Shown one piece after another: positions 53,138 to 61,431 of a DNA stretch of 64,000 nucleotides. Numbering within the stretch: position 1 is the stretch's first letter; each line of letters opens with the position of its first letter. The stretch spans positions 496,001-560,000 of the forward strand of contig NZ_CP048815.1 in assembly GCF_010977555.1 (NCBI RefSeq), written 5' to 3'. The position numbers and the translations under genes are program-made. The stretch is from Caulobacter rhizosphaerae (GTDB lineage: Bacteria > Pseudomonadota > Alphaproteobacteria > Caulobacterales > Caulobacteraceae). Below the pieces are notes generated by a model. It was not told where the DNA came from. It made no database searches and saw only the letters and a program-made list of their open reading frames with translations.

Positions 53138-54490
53138 TTAGCCCGGTAACCGCAGCACCGCCCTGAGGCCCCCCATCGGCGACTTCTGCAGCGTCAGCTC
53201 TCCGCCCAGTCCCCGGGCCATGTCGCGGGCTATGGCCAAGCCCAGGCCGACGCCCTTCTCGTTCTGGTTCCGCGACTCGTCCAGGCGGTTGAACGGGCGG
53301 AAGGCTTCCTCGTGGCGGTCCTCGGGGATGCCGGGGCCGTCGTCGTCGACGAAGATCCATACCCCGCCGGCCGGGGCGGCGGTGGACGAGACCCGTACGG
53401 TCTCGCCATGGGCGGCGGCGTTATCGATCAGGTTGGCCAAGGCCCGCTTGAAGGCGTTGGGCCGCAGGATGGCCGTCAGGTCGTCGCCGATCGACAGCTC
53501 GACCTTGGCCCCCGACCGGACCGCGCCCTCGCACACCCCCTCGATCAGCGGCCGCAGCAGCACCTGGCGGGCCTCCTCGCCCCCTTCGCCGCGGGCGAAC
53601 GCCAGGTACTCGTCGATCATGTGCTCCATTTCGGAGAGGTCCCGCGCCATGGCCTCCAACTGCGGGCTGGGCTCGGCCAGGGCGATCTCCAGCTTCAGGC
53701 GGGTCAGGGGCGTGCGCAGGTCGTGGCTGACGCTGGCCAGCAGGGCGGTGCGCTGTTCGATGTGGCGCTGGATGCGGGCCTTCATGGCCAGGAAGGCCTG
53801 GGCCGCCTGGCGCACCTCGCGCGCACCGTGCGGCTTGAAGGCGGCCTGGTCGATGCCGCGCCCGAAGGCGTCGGCGGCGTCCGCCAGCCGCTCGATGGCC
53901 CGCACCTGGTTGCGGATGAACAGGATGGCCACGGCGGTCAGCAGCAGGGTGGCCCCGACGATCCACAGGATGAAGATGTGGCCCTGGGTGGCGAAGGCCC
54001 TGTCGCGCGGGGCGATGATCCGCAGGACGCCCTGCGGCACCTTCACCCGGATATCGACATGGGCCGGATAGTGGTCGCCGCTGGCGTCGAACCAGAAGGG
54101 CGCGTCCAGGCGGTCGGACAGGGCGCGGTTCAGCGAGCGGTCCACCACCCGGAACAGCGAGTTGCGCTTGCCGGCCGGCAAGCTCTTGCCCTTCTGCAGC
54201 GCGATCGACAGGTCCATCGAGTCCTGGGCGCGCTCGGCCAGCCTGTCGAGGGCGGCGGGCGAGGGATCATCCTTGTAGCTCTCGACCGCCCACGCGACAT
54301 CGCCGGCCAGTCCCTCCGACAGGCGGCTGGTGACTGTGTCCCAGTGGGCGTCGAAGAACGCCCAGGTGACGGCGATCTGCATCACCGCCACCGGCAGGAC
54401 GATGATCAGCAGGCTGCGGCCGAACAGCGAGGTCGGCAGCCACCGCTTGATCGGGCGGGGAATGTGCAGGCGGGCGCGAAGGCGGATCAT
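53138..54490 (-). CDS. EnvZ-type sensor histidine kinase
   Basis: A 450-residue membrane kinase. Two transmembrane helices (about 23-45 and 172-193) flank a periplasmic sensor domain of about 125 residues; a HAMP linker follows (AIERLADAADAFGRG). The phospho-acceptor H256 lies in VSHDLRTPLTRLKLE, and the catalytic domain has NLIDNAAAHG (N box), VDDDGPGIP and GVGLGLAIARDMARGLGG. It is the third gene after the MarR and OmpR-type genes, separated from the latter by a 163-bp gap holding a family repeat. Confidence 0.93.
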   Translation of the reverse strand: MIRLRARLHIPRPIKRWLPTSLFGRSLLIIVLPVAVMQIAVTWAFFDAHWDTVTSRLSEGLAGDVAWAVESYKDDPSPAALDRLAERAQDSMDLSIALQKGKSLPAGKRNSLFRVVDRSLNRALSDRLDAPFWFDASGDHYPAHVDIRVKVPQGVLRIIAPRDRAFATQGHIFILWIVGATLLLTAVAILFIRNQVRAIERLADAADAFGRGIDQAAFKPHGAREVRQAAQAFLAMKARIQRHIEQRTALLASVSHDLRTPLTRLKLEIALAEPSPQLEAMARDLSEMEHMIDEYLAFARGEGGEEARQVLLRPLIEGVCEGAVRSGAKVELSIGDDLTAILRPNAFKRALANLIDNAAAHGETVRVSSTAAPAGGVWIFVDDDGPGIPEDRHEEAFRPFNRLDESRNQNEKGVGLGLAIARDMARGLGGELTLQKSPMGGLRAVLRLPG

Positions 54491-54498
54491 CAGTGAGA

Positions 54499-54629
54499 TC
54501 CTCCCCCTCTGGGGGAGGTGGCCTGAAGGGCCGGAGGGGGGAGTGGCGCGGCGTCGAGGGCGAACGGTCGGAGGTGCACACTCCCCCCTCCGTCGCCTGC
54601 GGCGACACCTCCCCCATGGGGGGAGGACC
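54499..54629. repeat. CCTCCCC-family intergenic inverted repeat, complete copy
   Basis: The two arms read TCCTCCCCCTCTGGGGGAGG and CCTCCCCCATGGGGGGAGG, and inner parts CTTCAGG-like GGAGGGGGGAGTG / CACTCCCCCCTCC also pair. It sits inside the kinase/response regulator gap and could attenuate kinase expression. Confidence 0.85.
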
Positions 54630-54653
54630 TGAAGACCCAGGGCGACAACGCCA

Positions 54654-55355
54654 TCAATCCGGCGCCAGCCGGTAGCCGATCCCGCGCACCGTCTGCAGAT
54701 AGCGCGGGTTCTTCGGGTCGGGCTCGATCTTGCGGCGCAGGCGGGTGACCTGGACGTCGACCGCGCGGCCGGTGGCGTCGACCGTATCGCGGGCCAGCTC
54801 CAGGCGGTCGACCGGGGCGTGAGCCGCCCTGGCCAGGCGGCGCAGCAAGGCGACCTCGGCTTCGGTCAGGCGGATCGGTTCACCGTCACGGGTCAGCTCG
54901 CCGCGCTCGGGCTCGAAGGCGCAATCGCCCAGGCTGATGGCGCGGGGACCCGCCGGCTTGGGCGCTGACCGGCGCAGGATCGACTCGATGCGCAGCAGGA
55001 GCTCGCGCGGCTCGAACGGCTTGGCCAGATAGTCGTCGGCCCCGTGGGTCAGGCCCTCGATCCGGTCGCTGGTCTGGTCGCGGGCGGTCAGCATCAGGAT
55101 CGGCGTCTGGCCGGCCTCGCCGCCCCGGGCCCGTAGCCGCCTGGTGAATGAAAAGCCGTCCTCGCCCGGCATCATCACGTCCAGCACCAGCAGGTCGAAA
55201 TCCATGGAGCCGGTCAGCCGGTCGGCGTGGGCGGCGTCGGCCGCGGCGCTGACCCGGAAACCGGCGCGGGTCAAAAATTCCTTGAGCAGGGTGCGGATGC
55301 GGTCGTCGTCGTCGACGACCAGCAGGTGGCGGTCCGCGCGTTCTTCTGGCGTCAT
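54654..55355 (-). CDS. OmpR-family response regulator
   Basis: A 233-residue regulator. Receiver domain: acidic DDDD at 15-18, phospho-acceptor D59 in DLLVLDVMMPGEDG, and K112 in YLAKPFEP. The winged-helix output domain ends TVRGIGYRLAPD with DVQVTRLRRKIEPDP. Its start overlaps the stop of the upstream MarR gene (ATGA at 55352-55355), giving tight coupling. In Rhodobacter the PetR regulator pairs with a MarR protein, PetP, in the control of cytochrome bc1; this pair is similarly arranged, but an exact equivalence is unproven. Confidence 0.93.
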   Translation of the reverse strand: MTPEERADRHLLVVDDDDRIRTLLKEFLTRAGFRVSAAADAAHADRLTGSMDFDLLVLDVMMPGEDGFSFTRRLRARGGEAGQTPILMLTARDQTSDRIEGLTHGADDYLAKPFEPRELLLRIESILRRSAPKPAGPRAISLGDCAFEPERGELTRDGEPIRLTEAEVALLRRLARAAHAPVDRLELARDTVDATGRAVDVQVTRLRRKIEPDPKNPRYLQTVRGIGYRLAPD

Positions 55356-55894
55356 AGGGCGTCTCGACGATTGAGGCCGACGCCCTGGCGCGGTCCGGCC
55401 AGGGCCGCGAGGATCCGGCGCGCCCCCGCGACCCCGTCCAGACCGCCGGTGCGGTAGGCGCGGCCCAGCAAGGTGCGCAGGCGCTCGGCCACCCGGTATT
55501 CGAAGGCGATGCCCTCGGGGGTCAGCTCGGCCGGCCGGCGGCGAGCGTCCAGGTCGCCGGCCGCCTTCCGGGCCAGGTTCAGCCGCTGCAGGTCCGCCAG
55601 GGTCTTGCTGGCCGCCTGCTTGGACAGGCTGGTCAGCCTGGAAAGATCCTGCACCCCGATGCCGGGGCGGCGGCGCAGCAGGAAGGCGGCGCGCCAGTGC
55701 GAGCGGCCCAGGCCCGGACCCTCGCCCTCCAGGGCTGCGTCGACAGCCGCCCACAGGGCCGCCTCGGCCAGCAGCAGCAGCTCCAGCCCGCTGTCCAGCT
55801 GTTCCTCGCCGAGGATCAGGCGCGGGTCGGTCGAGCCGCCCGACATCCCTCCGGTCGGGCCTCCGGGAGGTCCCGATGAAAGCGGCCCGGCCAT
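55352..55894 (-). CDS. MarR-family regulator (PetP-like)
   Basis: A 180-residue MarR protein with the winged helix at about 70-125 (SHWRAAFLLRRRPGIGVQDLSRLTSLSKQAASKTLADLQRLN, abridged) and helix flanks for dimerisation. The stop overlaps the start of the response regulator. The Gly/Pro-rich first 25 residues are atypical and may be an alternative start artefact; an internal start at about residue 17 (MSGGSTDP) is possible. It is divergent from ilvE, 80 bp away. Confidence 0.85.
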   Translation of the reverse strand: MAGPLSSGPPGGPTGGMSGGSTDPRLILGEEQLDSGLELLLLAEAALWAAVDAALEGEGPGLGRSHWRAAFLLRRRPGIGVQDLSRLTSLSKQAASKTLADLQRLNLARKAAGDLDARRRPAELTPEGIAFEYRVAERLRTLLGRAYRTGGLDGVAGARRILAALAGPRQGVGLNRRDAL

Positions 55895-55974
55895 CAGCTT
55901 GCGTCCATTTTATTTGACCTTCCGCGGCTCCGAGCGTCTAAGAACCGGGTTCCAAATAAGGAGGTCTTTGACCG

Positions 55975-56862
55975 ATGTCTCTCGTTCCCTTCGATGATCG
56001 CGATGGTTGGATCTGGCTGGACGGCCAGTTCGTCGCCTGGCGGGACGCGAAGGTGCACGTATTGACCCACGGCCTGCATTACGCCTCGTCGGTGTTCGAA
56101 GGCGAGCGGATGTATGGCGGCGAGATCTTCAAGCTGACCGAGCATACCGAGCGCCTGTTCAAATCGGCCGAAATCCTCGATTTCAAGATCCCCTATACGG
56201 TGGAGCAGATCGACGAGGCGTGCAAGGCGACCGCGGCCAAGAACGGCCTGACCGACTGCTATGTCCGGCCGATCGCCTGGCGCGGCAGCGAGATGATCGG
56301 CGTCTCGGCTCAGCAGACCAGGATCCACGTGGCCATCGCCGTGTGGGAGTGGCCCAGCTACTTCGACCCGGCGACCAAGGCCAAGGGCATCCGCCTGACC
56401 TGGGCCAAGTACGACCGCCCGGCCCCGAACACCATCCCGACCGCCGCCAAGGCCGCCGGCCTCTACATGATCTGCACCATCTCCAAGCACGCCGCCGAGA
56501 AGGACGGTTATGCCGACGCGATGATGGTCGATTATCGCGGCTATATCGCCGAGGCGACCGGCGCCAACGTGTTCTTCGTCAAGGACGGCGTCCTGCACAC
56601 GCCGGTCCCGGACTGCATCCTGAACGGCATCACCCGCCAGACGGTGATCCAGATCGCCAAGGCGCGTGGGATCCAGGTGGTCGAGCGCCATATCGAGAAG
56701 CGCGAGCTGGCCGACTTCACCGAGTGCTTCATCGTCGGCACCGCGGCGGAGGTCACCCCGGTGTCGGAGATCGGCGAGTTCAAGTTCACGCCGGCCGCCC
56801 TGTCGCTGTCGCTGATGGACGAATATGCGCGGCTGGTGCGGCGGGAGCTGGTGGCGGCTTAA
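55975..56862 (+). CDS. ilvE: Branched-chain amino-acid aminotransferase
   Basis: A 295-residue class IV PLP aminotransferase converting branched-chain 2-oxo acids to Val, Leu and Ile. Seen: WLDGQFVAWRDAKVHVLTHGLHYASSVFEGERMY (abridged), CYVRPIAWRG, the PLP lysine K159 in TAAKAAGLYM, EATGANVFFVKDG, and GTAAEVTPVSEIG. AAGGAGGTCTTTGACCG precedes the ATG, a strong ribosome-binding site. An intrinsic terminator follows 31 bp past the stop. It is divergent from the MarR-OmpR-kinase operon. Confidence 0.96.
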   Translation: MSLVPFDDRDGWIWLDGQFVAWRDAKVHVLTHGLHYASSVFEGERMYGGEIFKLTEHTERLFKSAEILDFKIPYTVEQIDEACKATAAKNGLTDCYVRPIAWRGSEMIGVSAQQTRIHVAIAVWEWPSYFDPATKAKGIRLTWAKYDRPAPNTIPTAAKAAGLYMICTISKHAAEKDGYADAMMVDYRGYIAEATGANVFFVKDGVLHTPVPDCILNGITRQTVIQIAKARGIQVVERHIEKRELADFTECFIVGTAAEVTPVSEIGEFKFTPAALSLSLMDEYARLVRRELVAA

Positions 56863-56893
56863 CCGCGCGCGGTTTCCAGTTCTGAAATCAAGG

Positions 56894-56926
56894 ATCCCGG
56901 AGCGCTTGGGCGTTCCGGGATTTTTT
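56894..56926 (+). terminator. Intrinsic terminator after ilvE
   Basis: A 12-bp stem (56894-56905 with 56910-56921, one G-U pair), a 4-nt TTGG loop and six T residues. It lies between ilvE and the convergent DUF4870 pair. Confidence 0.9.
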
Positions 56927-56943
56927 GTGTCTGGACGCCGGCG

Positions 56944-57348
56944 TCAGACCAGCCAGGTCCGGGGCCGGGGATAGGCCTCGCCCTTCAGCAGGTAGACCAG
57001 CCCCATGATGCAACGGACCACGAAGAATACGCCGATCGCGCCCATGATCGCCCCGCCGATCACCAGCATCGGGATGCCGATCAGCAGCACCGCCAGGGCC
57101 AGGCCGACCAGGAACAGGGCCAGGCCGATCAGGAACCACCAGATCGACAGCCAGAAGGTGCGGATCGCGAAGGTGTAGTGGCTGGCGTTGATCGGCCCGG
57201 CCGTCTCACGATTGAGATAGGCGACGATCAGTCCGGCCAGGAAGGTCAAGCCGTTGGTGAAGCCCAGCAGGTACAGGGCGTAGACCACGATCGGCAGGAC
57301 CTTGTCCTCCTCCACGCGGTCGGGGGCGGTCGGGGCGGCGTCGCTCAT
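56944..57348 (-). CDS. DUF4870-like membrane protein, downstream paralogue
   Basis: A 134-residue protein with three to four helices. VLPIVVYALYLLGFTNGLTFLAGLIVAYL, then INASHYTFAIRTFWLSIWW and a late FFVVRCIMGLVYLLKGEAYPRP resemble DUF4870/Tic20-like proteins (NxHAxF-type helix start). It is a paralogue of the gene upstream, whose stop overlaps this start by one base (TGATG). Function unknown. Confidence 0.83.
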   Translation of the reverse strand: MSDAAPTAPDRVEEDKVLPIVVYALYLLGFTNGLTFLAGLIVAYLNRETAGPINASHYTFAIRTFWLSIWWFLIGLALFLVGLALAVLLIGIPMLVIGGAIMGAIGVFFVVRCIMGLVYLLKGEAYPRPRTWLV

Positions 57349-57725
57349 CAGATCATCCAGTTGCGCGGCGTGGGATAGGCCTGGCTCTTCAACAGCCAGG
57401 ACAGGCCAAGGATGCATCGCACCGCCACCCAGATGCCGACCGCCGGCAGGATCACGAAGCCGATTCCCACCGGCGTCAGCACCAGGCCGATCAGGCCGAA
57501 CAGCAGCGACAGCCAGAAGGTGCGGATCTGGAAGACGTAGTGGCTCTGGATCCACTCCGGCGCGGCGCCCTTGCTCACATAGGCCAGGATCACCCCGACC
57601 ACCGAGGTCATGCCGGCCGAGACCAGGGCGGCCAGATAGAGGGCGTAGACCACCACGGGCATGGTCTTGTCGTCCTGCAGCGCGGGCGGAACGGCGGGAT
57701 CCGGAGCGGGGTCGGTCTGGGTCAT
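57348..57725 (-). CDS. DUF4870-like membrane protein, upstream paralogue
   Basis: A 125-residue protein similar to the downstream gene: MPVVVYALYLAALVSAGMTSVVGVILAYV, then IQSHYVFQIRTFWLSLLFGLIGLVL and VRCILGLSWLLKSQAYPTPRNW (abridged). Both carry the IRTFWLS and RCI.GL segments. The ATG at 57725 is preferred over 10 extra upstream codons. Tandem duplication is clear; the two may form a heteromer. Confidence 0.83.
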   Translation of the reverse strand: MTQTDPAPDPAVPPALQDDKTMPVVVYALYLAALVSAGMTSVVGVILAYVSKGAAPEWIQSHYVFQIRTFWLSLLFGLIGLVLTPVGIGFVILPAVGIWVAVRCILGLSWLLKSQAYPTPRNWMI

Positions 57726-57788
57726 GGAACGATGGTCGCGAAAAACGGCGGCCAAAGCAAATGAAGGCGCTGTCAGGCTGGAAGCGTT

Positions 57789-58352
57789 CTAGCCGCCCGG
57801 CAGCAGGTCCTCCGGCAGCGCGTGCGGGTCCAGGCCCTGGCCGCGTCCCAGCCAGGGCAGGGCGGCGGCCAGCAGGATCAGCAGGAAGGCCAGGCGGGCG
57901 GCGATGGCGAGCGCCATGCCGGCCATGTGCGGGCTGAAGGCCAGCAGCAGCATCGCCGCCGTGCCGAAGCCGAGCAGGCCCATCACCCAGGTCAGGCCCT
58001 CGCGCGGGGCCATGGCGCCCGCCAGTTCGAACCGAGCGCGGGGTGACAGGTCGGCCGCCACCGCCGCCACCGCGCGGGCCAGCAGCGAGAAGCTGGCCAG
58101 CCGATCATCGAAGCGGCCCGGAGCGACATAGCTCTGGGCGGCCAGGATGGCCTTGCGGCGGCCGAAGCCCAGGGTCAGCACCCGACGGCGTCCGCCGGAA
58201 CGCGGCCTGGCCAGACGGAAGGTCGTCAGGGCGGCCAGGGGAAAGCGCTGCTCACGGGGACCCCGGCGCTCGACCAGCTCCGCGCCCTCCAGCGTCCAGA
58301 CCGTCTCGGGCTGGAACGGGGAGAGGCGGGCGCTGTGCCGCAGCACGCTCAC
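57789..58352 (-). CDS. Hypothetical protein with C-terminal membrane helices
   Basis: A 187-residue protein. The first 110 residues form a small soluble domain (WTLEGAELVERRGPREQRFPLAALTTFRLARP; VLTLGFGRRKAILAAQSYV) that reads as a PH-like or barrel domain; the last 70 hold two hydrophobic helices (MGLLGFGTAAMLLLAF; MALAIAARLAFLLILLAAALPWLG). Its start overlaps the folB stop (ATGA), so it is coupled to folB. I do not recognise the family. Confidence 0.72.
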   Translation of the reverse strand: MSVLRHSARLSPFQPETVWTLEGAELVERRGPREQRFPLAALTTFRLARPRSGGRRRVLTLGFGRRKAILAAQSYVAPGRFDDRLASFSLLARAVAAVAADLSPRARFELAGAMAPREGLTWVMGLLGFGTAAMLLLAFSPHMAGMALAIAARLAFLLILLAAALPWLGRGQGLDPHALPEDLLPGG

Positions 58353-58762
58353 CCCCGGACGGCGGTGATTTCCACCCCGGCTGCGGCGGCGTGCGGAGCC
58401 AGGGCCAGGGGCTTTTCCACCCGCACCCGGGCGCGGGTCACGCGGCTGTCGGCGAAGCTGGCCTGGGCCAGGCGCTCGGCGAAGGTTTCGACCAGGTCGA
58501 TATGGCCCTCGGCGGCGATGGCCTGCGCGGCCTGCAGGATGGTCTCGTAATTGACGGTGTCACCCAGCGCTTCGCAGTGGCTGGCGGCGACGTCCAGCTC
58601 GACGTCGATCACTAGGGGCTGCTGGCGGCCGTGCTCGTGGTCGTAGACCCCGATCCAGGCGTCGACCTTCAGGCCTCGCACGAACACCTTGGTGACGATC
58701 ACCCGGGCCGGCGTCGGCTGCGGAGCCGTGTTCGGAGCGTTGGTCAGGGGGTGGGCGGCCAC
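58349..58762 (-). CDS. folB: Dihydroneopterin aldolase
   Basis: A 137-residue FolB enzyme of folate synthesis, splitting dihydroneopterin to 6-hydroxymethyl-dihydropterin and glycolaldehyde. Motifs: VFVRGLKVDAWIGVYDHEHGRQQPL with the catalytic Glu, VNYETILQAAQAI, VETFAERLAQ, and a C-terminal VRVEKPLALAPHA. The N-terminal 20 residues look like a nonessential extension. A FolM-like reductase gene lies directly upstream (9-bp gap), so the two form a pterin operon. Confidence 0.93.
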   Translation of the reverse strand: MAAHPLTNAPNTAPQPTPARVIVTKVFVRGLKVDAWIGVYDHEHGRQQPLVIDVELDVAASHCEALGDTVNYETILQAAQAIAAEGHIDLVETFAERLAQASFADSRVTRARVRVEKPLALAPHAAAAGVEITAVRG

Positions 58763-58770
58763 GGCGACTC

Positions 58771-59523
58771 TCAGGAACCGATGATGTCCGGCGTGCGCCA
58801 GCCCAGATGCTGACCCGCGTCGACCGCGATCATCTGGCCCGTGACTGCCGTGGCGTCAATGAGATAGCGCAGGGCCATGGCGACGTCGTCCGGCGAAACG
58901 GCCCGTTCCAGCGGCGTGCCGGCGGCCTCCCGCTCGAACTCGCCGGGCGTCTGGTGGGTCGAGGCCAGGGTCGGGCCAGGGCCGATGGCGTTGACCCGGA
59001 TGCGCGGCGCCAGGTCCTGGGCCATGGTCCGGGTGAGCCACCACAGGCCGGCCTTGGACAGGCTGTAGCTGAAGAACTGCGGATTTGGCCGCAAGACGCG
59101 CTGGTCGACAATGTTGACGATCTGGCCCGGTTCGCCGGCGGGCAGGGCGGCGGCGAAGGCCTGGGCCAGGACGACCGGGGCTCGCAGATTGGCGTCCAGG
59201 TGAGCGTCCCAGCTTTCGCGCGTCGCGGTGGCCAGGCGGTCGTCTTCGAAGGTCGAAGCGCTGTTCACCAGCAGGGTCACGGGTCCGAGGGCGTGGGCGG
59301 CCCGGGAGATCAGGGCGGCGGTCTGGCGCTCGTCCGCCAGTTCGGCGTCGAGGACGGCGGCGCGGCGGCCGAGGGCGGCGATCTCGTCGGCGACGGCCTG
59401 CGCGTCGGCGCGGTTCCCGCGGTAGTGGACGGCGACGTCGAACCCGGCCCGCGCCGCCTCGAGGGCCAAGGCGCGGCCGATCCGGCGGCCGGCGCCGGTG
59501 ACCAGGGCCGCGCCGCGGGTCAT
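58771..59523 (-). CDS. FolM/pteridine-reductase-like SDR
   Basis: A 250-residue SDR whose GAGRRIGRALAL glycine motif (residues 10-21), with the Arg-Arg pair, is characteristic of the pteridine reductases (PTR1, FolM). The tetrad appears in NSAS, NIVDQRVLRPNPQFFSYSLSKAG (Y-x3-K), and GPGPTLAS. It sits directly upstream of folB, so reduction of dihydromonapterin or dihydrofolate is likely. Start codon is ATG at 59523. Confidence 0.88.
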   Translation of the reverse strand: MTRGAALVTGAGRRIGRALALEAARAGFDVAVHYRGNRADAQAVADEIAALGRRAAVLDAELADERQTAALISRAAHALGPVTLLVNSASTFEDDRLATATRESWDAHLDANLRAPVVLAQAFAAALPAGEPGQIVNIVDQRVLRPNPQFFSYSLSKAGLWWLTRTMAQDLAPRIRVNAIGPGPTLASTHQTPGEFEREAAGTPLERAVSPDDVAMALRYLIDATAVTGQMIAVDAGQHLGWRTPDIIGS

Positions 59524-59530
59524 GGCGGTC

Positions 59531-59611
59531 TTAGTCGAAACGGCCGAACTCGAACTTGTTGAGGCCGAGGATGACCGCCAGGAAAATGGCGATGACGCCG
59601 ATCGCGAGCAT
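59531..59611 (-). CDS. 26-residue single-helix membrane peptide
   Basis: The minus strand reads MLAIGVIAIFLAVILGLN then KFEFGRFD and a TAA stop at 59531-59533. A helix of about 17 hydrophobic residues is followed by a polar, aromatic-acidic tail. It is too short for usual ORF thresholds. It ends 7 bp upstream of the FolM-like start and is codirectional, so it is probably cotranscribed. The ribosome-binding site is weak, hence moderate confidence. Function is unknown. Confidence 0.6.
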   Translation of the reverse strand: MLAIGVIAIFLAVILGLNKFEFGRFD

Positions 59612-59772
59612 GGGACAAGTCCGGTTTGAAGATGGATGTGCAGCGGCTTTAGCGGGGTGGCGGGCGCAGGGCAAGGCTCGCCCGCTCGCCGGATGGAAAA
59701 GCGCTCAACCTAAGGGAGCCTTTCGCAGCGTCCGACGTTGTCTAGCTTCGTGTCAGCAGGGGGACCTTCAGC

Positions 59773-60732
59773 GTGATCAAGCAGAACAAGGGCAAGGCCC
59801 GGGCCGCGGCTTCGGTCTCGATCGTGGCGACGGCGGTGGCGGCGGCCCTGATCCTGGGCGGCTGCGACAAGCTTCCAGGCGGCAAGTCGGCCGACGGGAC
59901 CGCGGCGTCAGCCAGGAGCCCGACCGACATGGCCAAGGTCGGCGCCTATACCGAGGGGTTCAACAAGCTGGTCGGAACCTACGGCCTGGTGGAGACCGCC
60001 GACGACTACGCCAAGGCCGACATTTCGCGCCAATCGGCCCAGGACCCCATCATCGTCTCGGCCGGCTGGATCGAGCAGGCGCAGGACGCCCTGAAGAGCG
60101 CCCGGGCCATGCCTGGCGGTTCCAAGGCGGTCGACCAGGCCGCCGACACCCTGATCGCCGACCTCGACAAGGTGCTGGCCCGCCTGCGCCCGCTGAAGGT
60201 CTATTATGACAGCAAGGCCTATCGCGACGACGGCCTGGTCCGCGGCAAGGCCGAAGACCCGCTGATGAAGGCCGAGTTCCAGACCGCCTTGACCGACATG
60301 GACGCCTTCTCCGAAGCGCTCAAGGCCGAGCGCAACAAGCACCTGGCCGTGGAGCTGGCGGCGCTCAAGGCGCGCGGCGACCTGCTGGCCTATAACAGCA
60401 AGCTGGCCTTGCAGCAGTCGGAGTCCCTGGTCGACCTGTTCAAGTCGCCCGAGGACCTCAGCGATCCGGCGACCCTGGCCAAGGGCGACGCGATCGTCGC
60501 CCAGTTGGAGACGACCCTGGCCGACCAGCGCAAGGCCTATGCCGAGGCGAAGGCCAAGACGGGCGGCCAGATCGGTCCGACCCGCCAGATCGCGGCCGAC
60601 CAGTTGACCTCGATGATCGGCAACTATCGCGACCTTAAGCGCAGCCGCAACGCCGAGGACTTCAACATGATGCAGCGCAACTACAACTCGGCCGTGGAGC
60701 TTCTGAACCTGCCCCAGCCTATAGCGCGTTAG
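59773..60732 (+). CDS. DUF3829-like lipoprotein
   Basis: A 319-residue protein with a lipoprotein signal (AAALILGGC, cysteine near residue 31). The mature part is helical: KVGAYTEGFNKLVGTYGLVETADDY, and MKAEFQTALTDMDAFSEALKAERNK (shortened), matching the DUF3829/YiiG type. The start is GTG at 59773, with AGGGGGACC upstream. Outer- or inner-membrane anchorage is expected. Function unknown; a role in the envelope is inferred. Confidence 0.82.
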   Translation: MIKQNKGKARAAASVSIVATAVAAALILGGCDKLPGGKSADGTAASARSPTDMAKVGAYTEGFNKLVGTYGLVETADDYAKADISRQSAQDPIIVSAGWIEQAQDALKSARAMPGGSKAVDQAADTLIADLDKVLARLRPLKVYYDSKAYRDDGLVRGKAEDPLMKAEFQTALTDMDAFSEALKAERNKHLAVELAALKARGDLLAYNSKLALQQSESLVDLFKSPEDLSDPATLAKGDAIVAQLETTLADQRKAYAEAKAKTGGQIGPTRQIAADQLTSMIGNYRDLKRSRNAEDFNMMQRNYNSAVELLNLPQPIAR

Positions 60733-60841
60733 GCGAAAGTTTGGGCGACGTCGCTTGAGGGGCGGTTCCAGACTTGTTTCCGCGTATTTTCTTCCCCCGA
60801 GCCGGGCGCCCCTTCGCTCGAGAATGCTCTAGGTTCGGCCC

Positions 60842-61312
60842 ATGCTCTGGCGTCGTCGCGTCGAACCCTTCACCCGTCCCCTGGTCTATGCCTGGTTTCG
60901 CTGGCGGCGAGGCCTGACGATCGGCGTGCGCGGCGTGGTCACCGACGTCGAGGGACGGGTGCTGCTGGTGCAGCACACCTATGTCCATGGCTGGTACCTG
61001 CCGGGCGGCGGGGTCGAGCGGCGCGAGACGGCCGAGACGGCCCTGGCGCGGGAAATGCAGGAAGAGGCCGGCGTGCGCGTGCTGGGTCGACCGACCCTGG
61101 TCTCGGTGCACAGCAACGAGCCGCGCCACCCGGGCGACCATGTGCTGCTCTATCGCGTCCATGCCTGGGAACCGTGCGCGGCCAGCGTCCAGGGCGAGAT
61201 TCACGAGGTGGGCTGGTTCGCGCCCGACGCCCTGCCGGCCGACACCACGCCCAGCACCCGCCAGCGCATCGCCGAGGCGTTGCACGGCGCCGAATGCGAT
61301 CCGATGTGGTGA
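60842..61312 (+). CDS. NUDIX hydrolase
   Basis: A 156-residue NUDIX protein. The box reads GGGVERRETAETALAREMQEEAGV (residues about 56-79, shortened in reading), satisfying Gx5Ex7REUxEExGU with the three metal-binding Glu. The N-terminal ~25 residues (RRRVEPFTRPLVYAWFRWRRGL) are basic and amphipathic, a recurrent feature of this alphaproteobacterial subgroup. Substrate is unknown. Confidence 0.9.
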   Translation: MLWRRRVEPFTRPLVYAWFRWRRGLTIGVRGVVTDVEGRVLLVQHTYVHGWYLPGGGVERRETAETALAREMQEEAGVRVLGRPTLVSVHSNEPRHPGDHVLLYRVHAWEPCAASVQGEIHEVGWFAPDALPADTTPSTRQRIAEALHGAECDPMW

Positions 61313-61431
61313 GGGAGATCGTCGGAATGGCGATCAGGCCTTCCCCAGTGATCAACGATCATTAAAATGGATGTTTGAACGAGGGCCGCCGTCCCGCCGG
61401 ACGTGAACGACCCCGACCGGAGGAGCACGGC

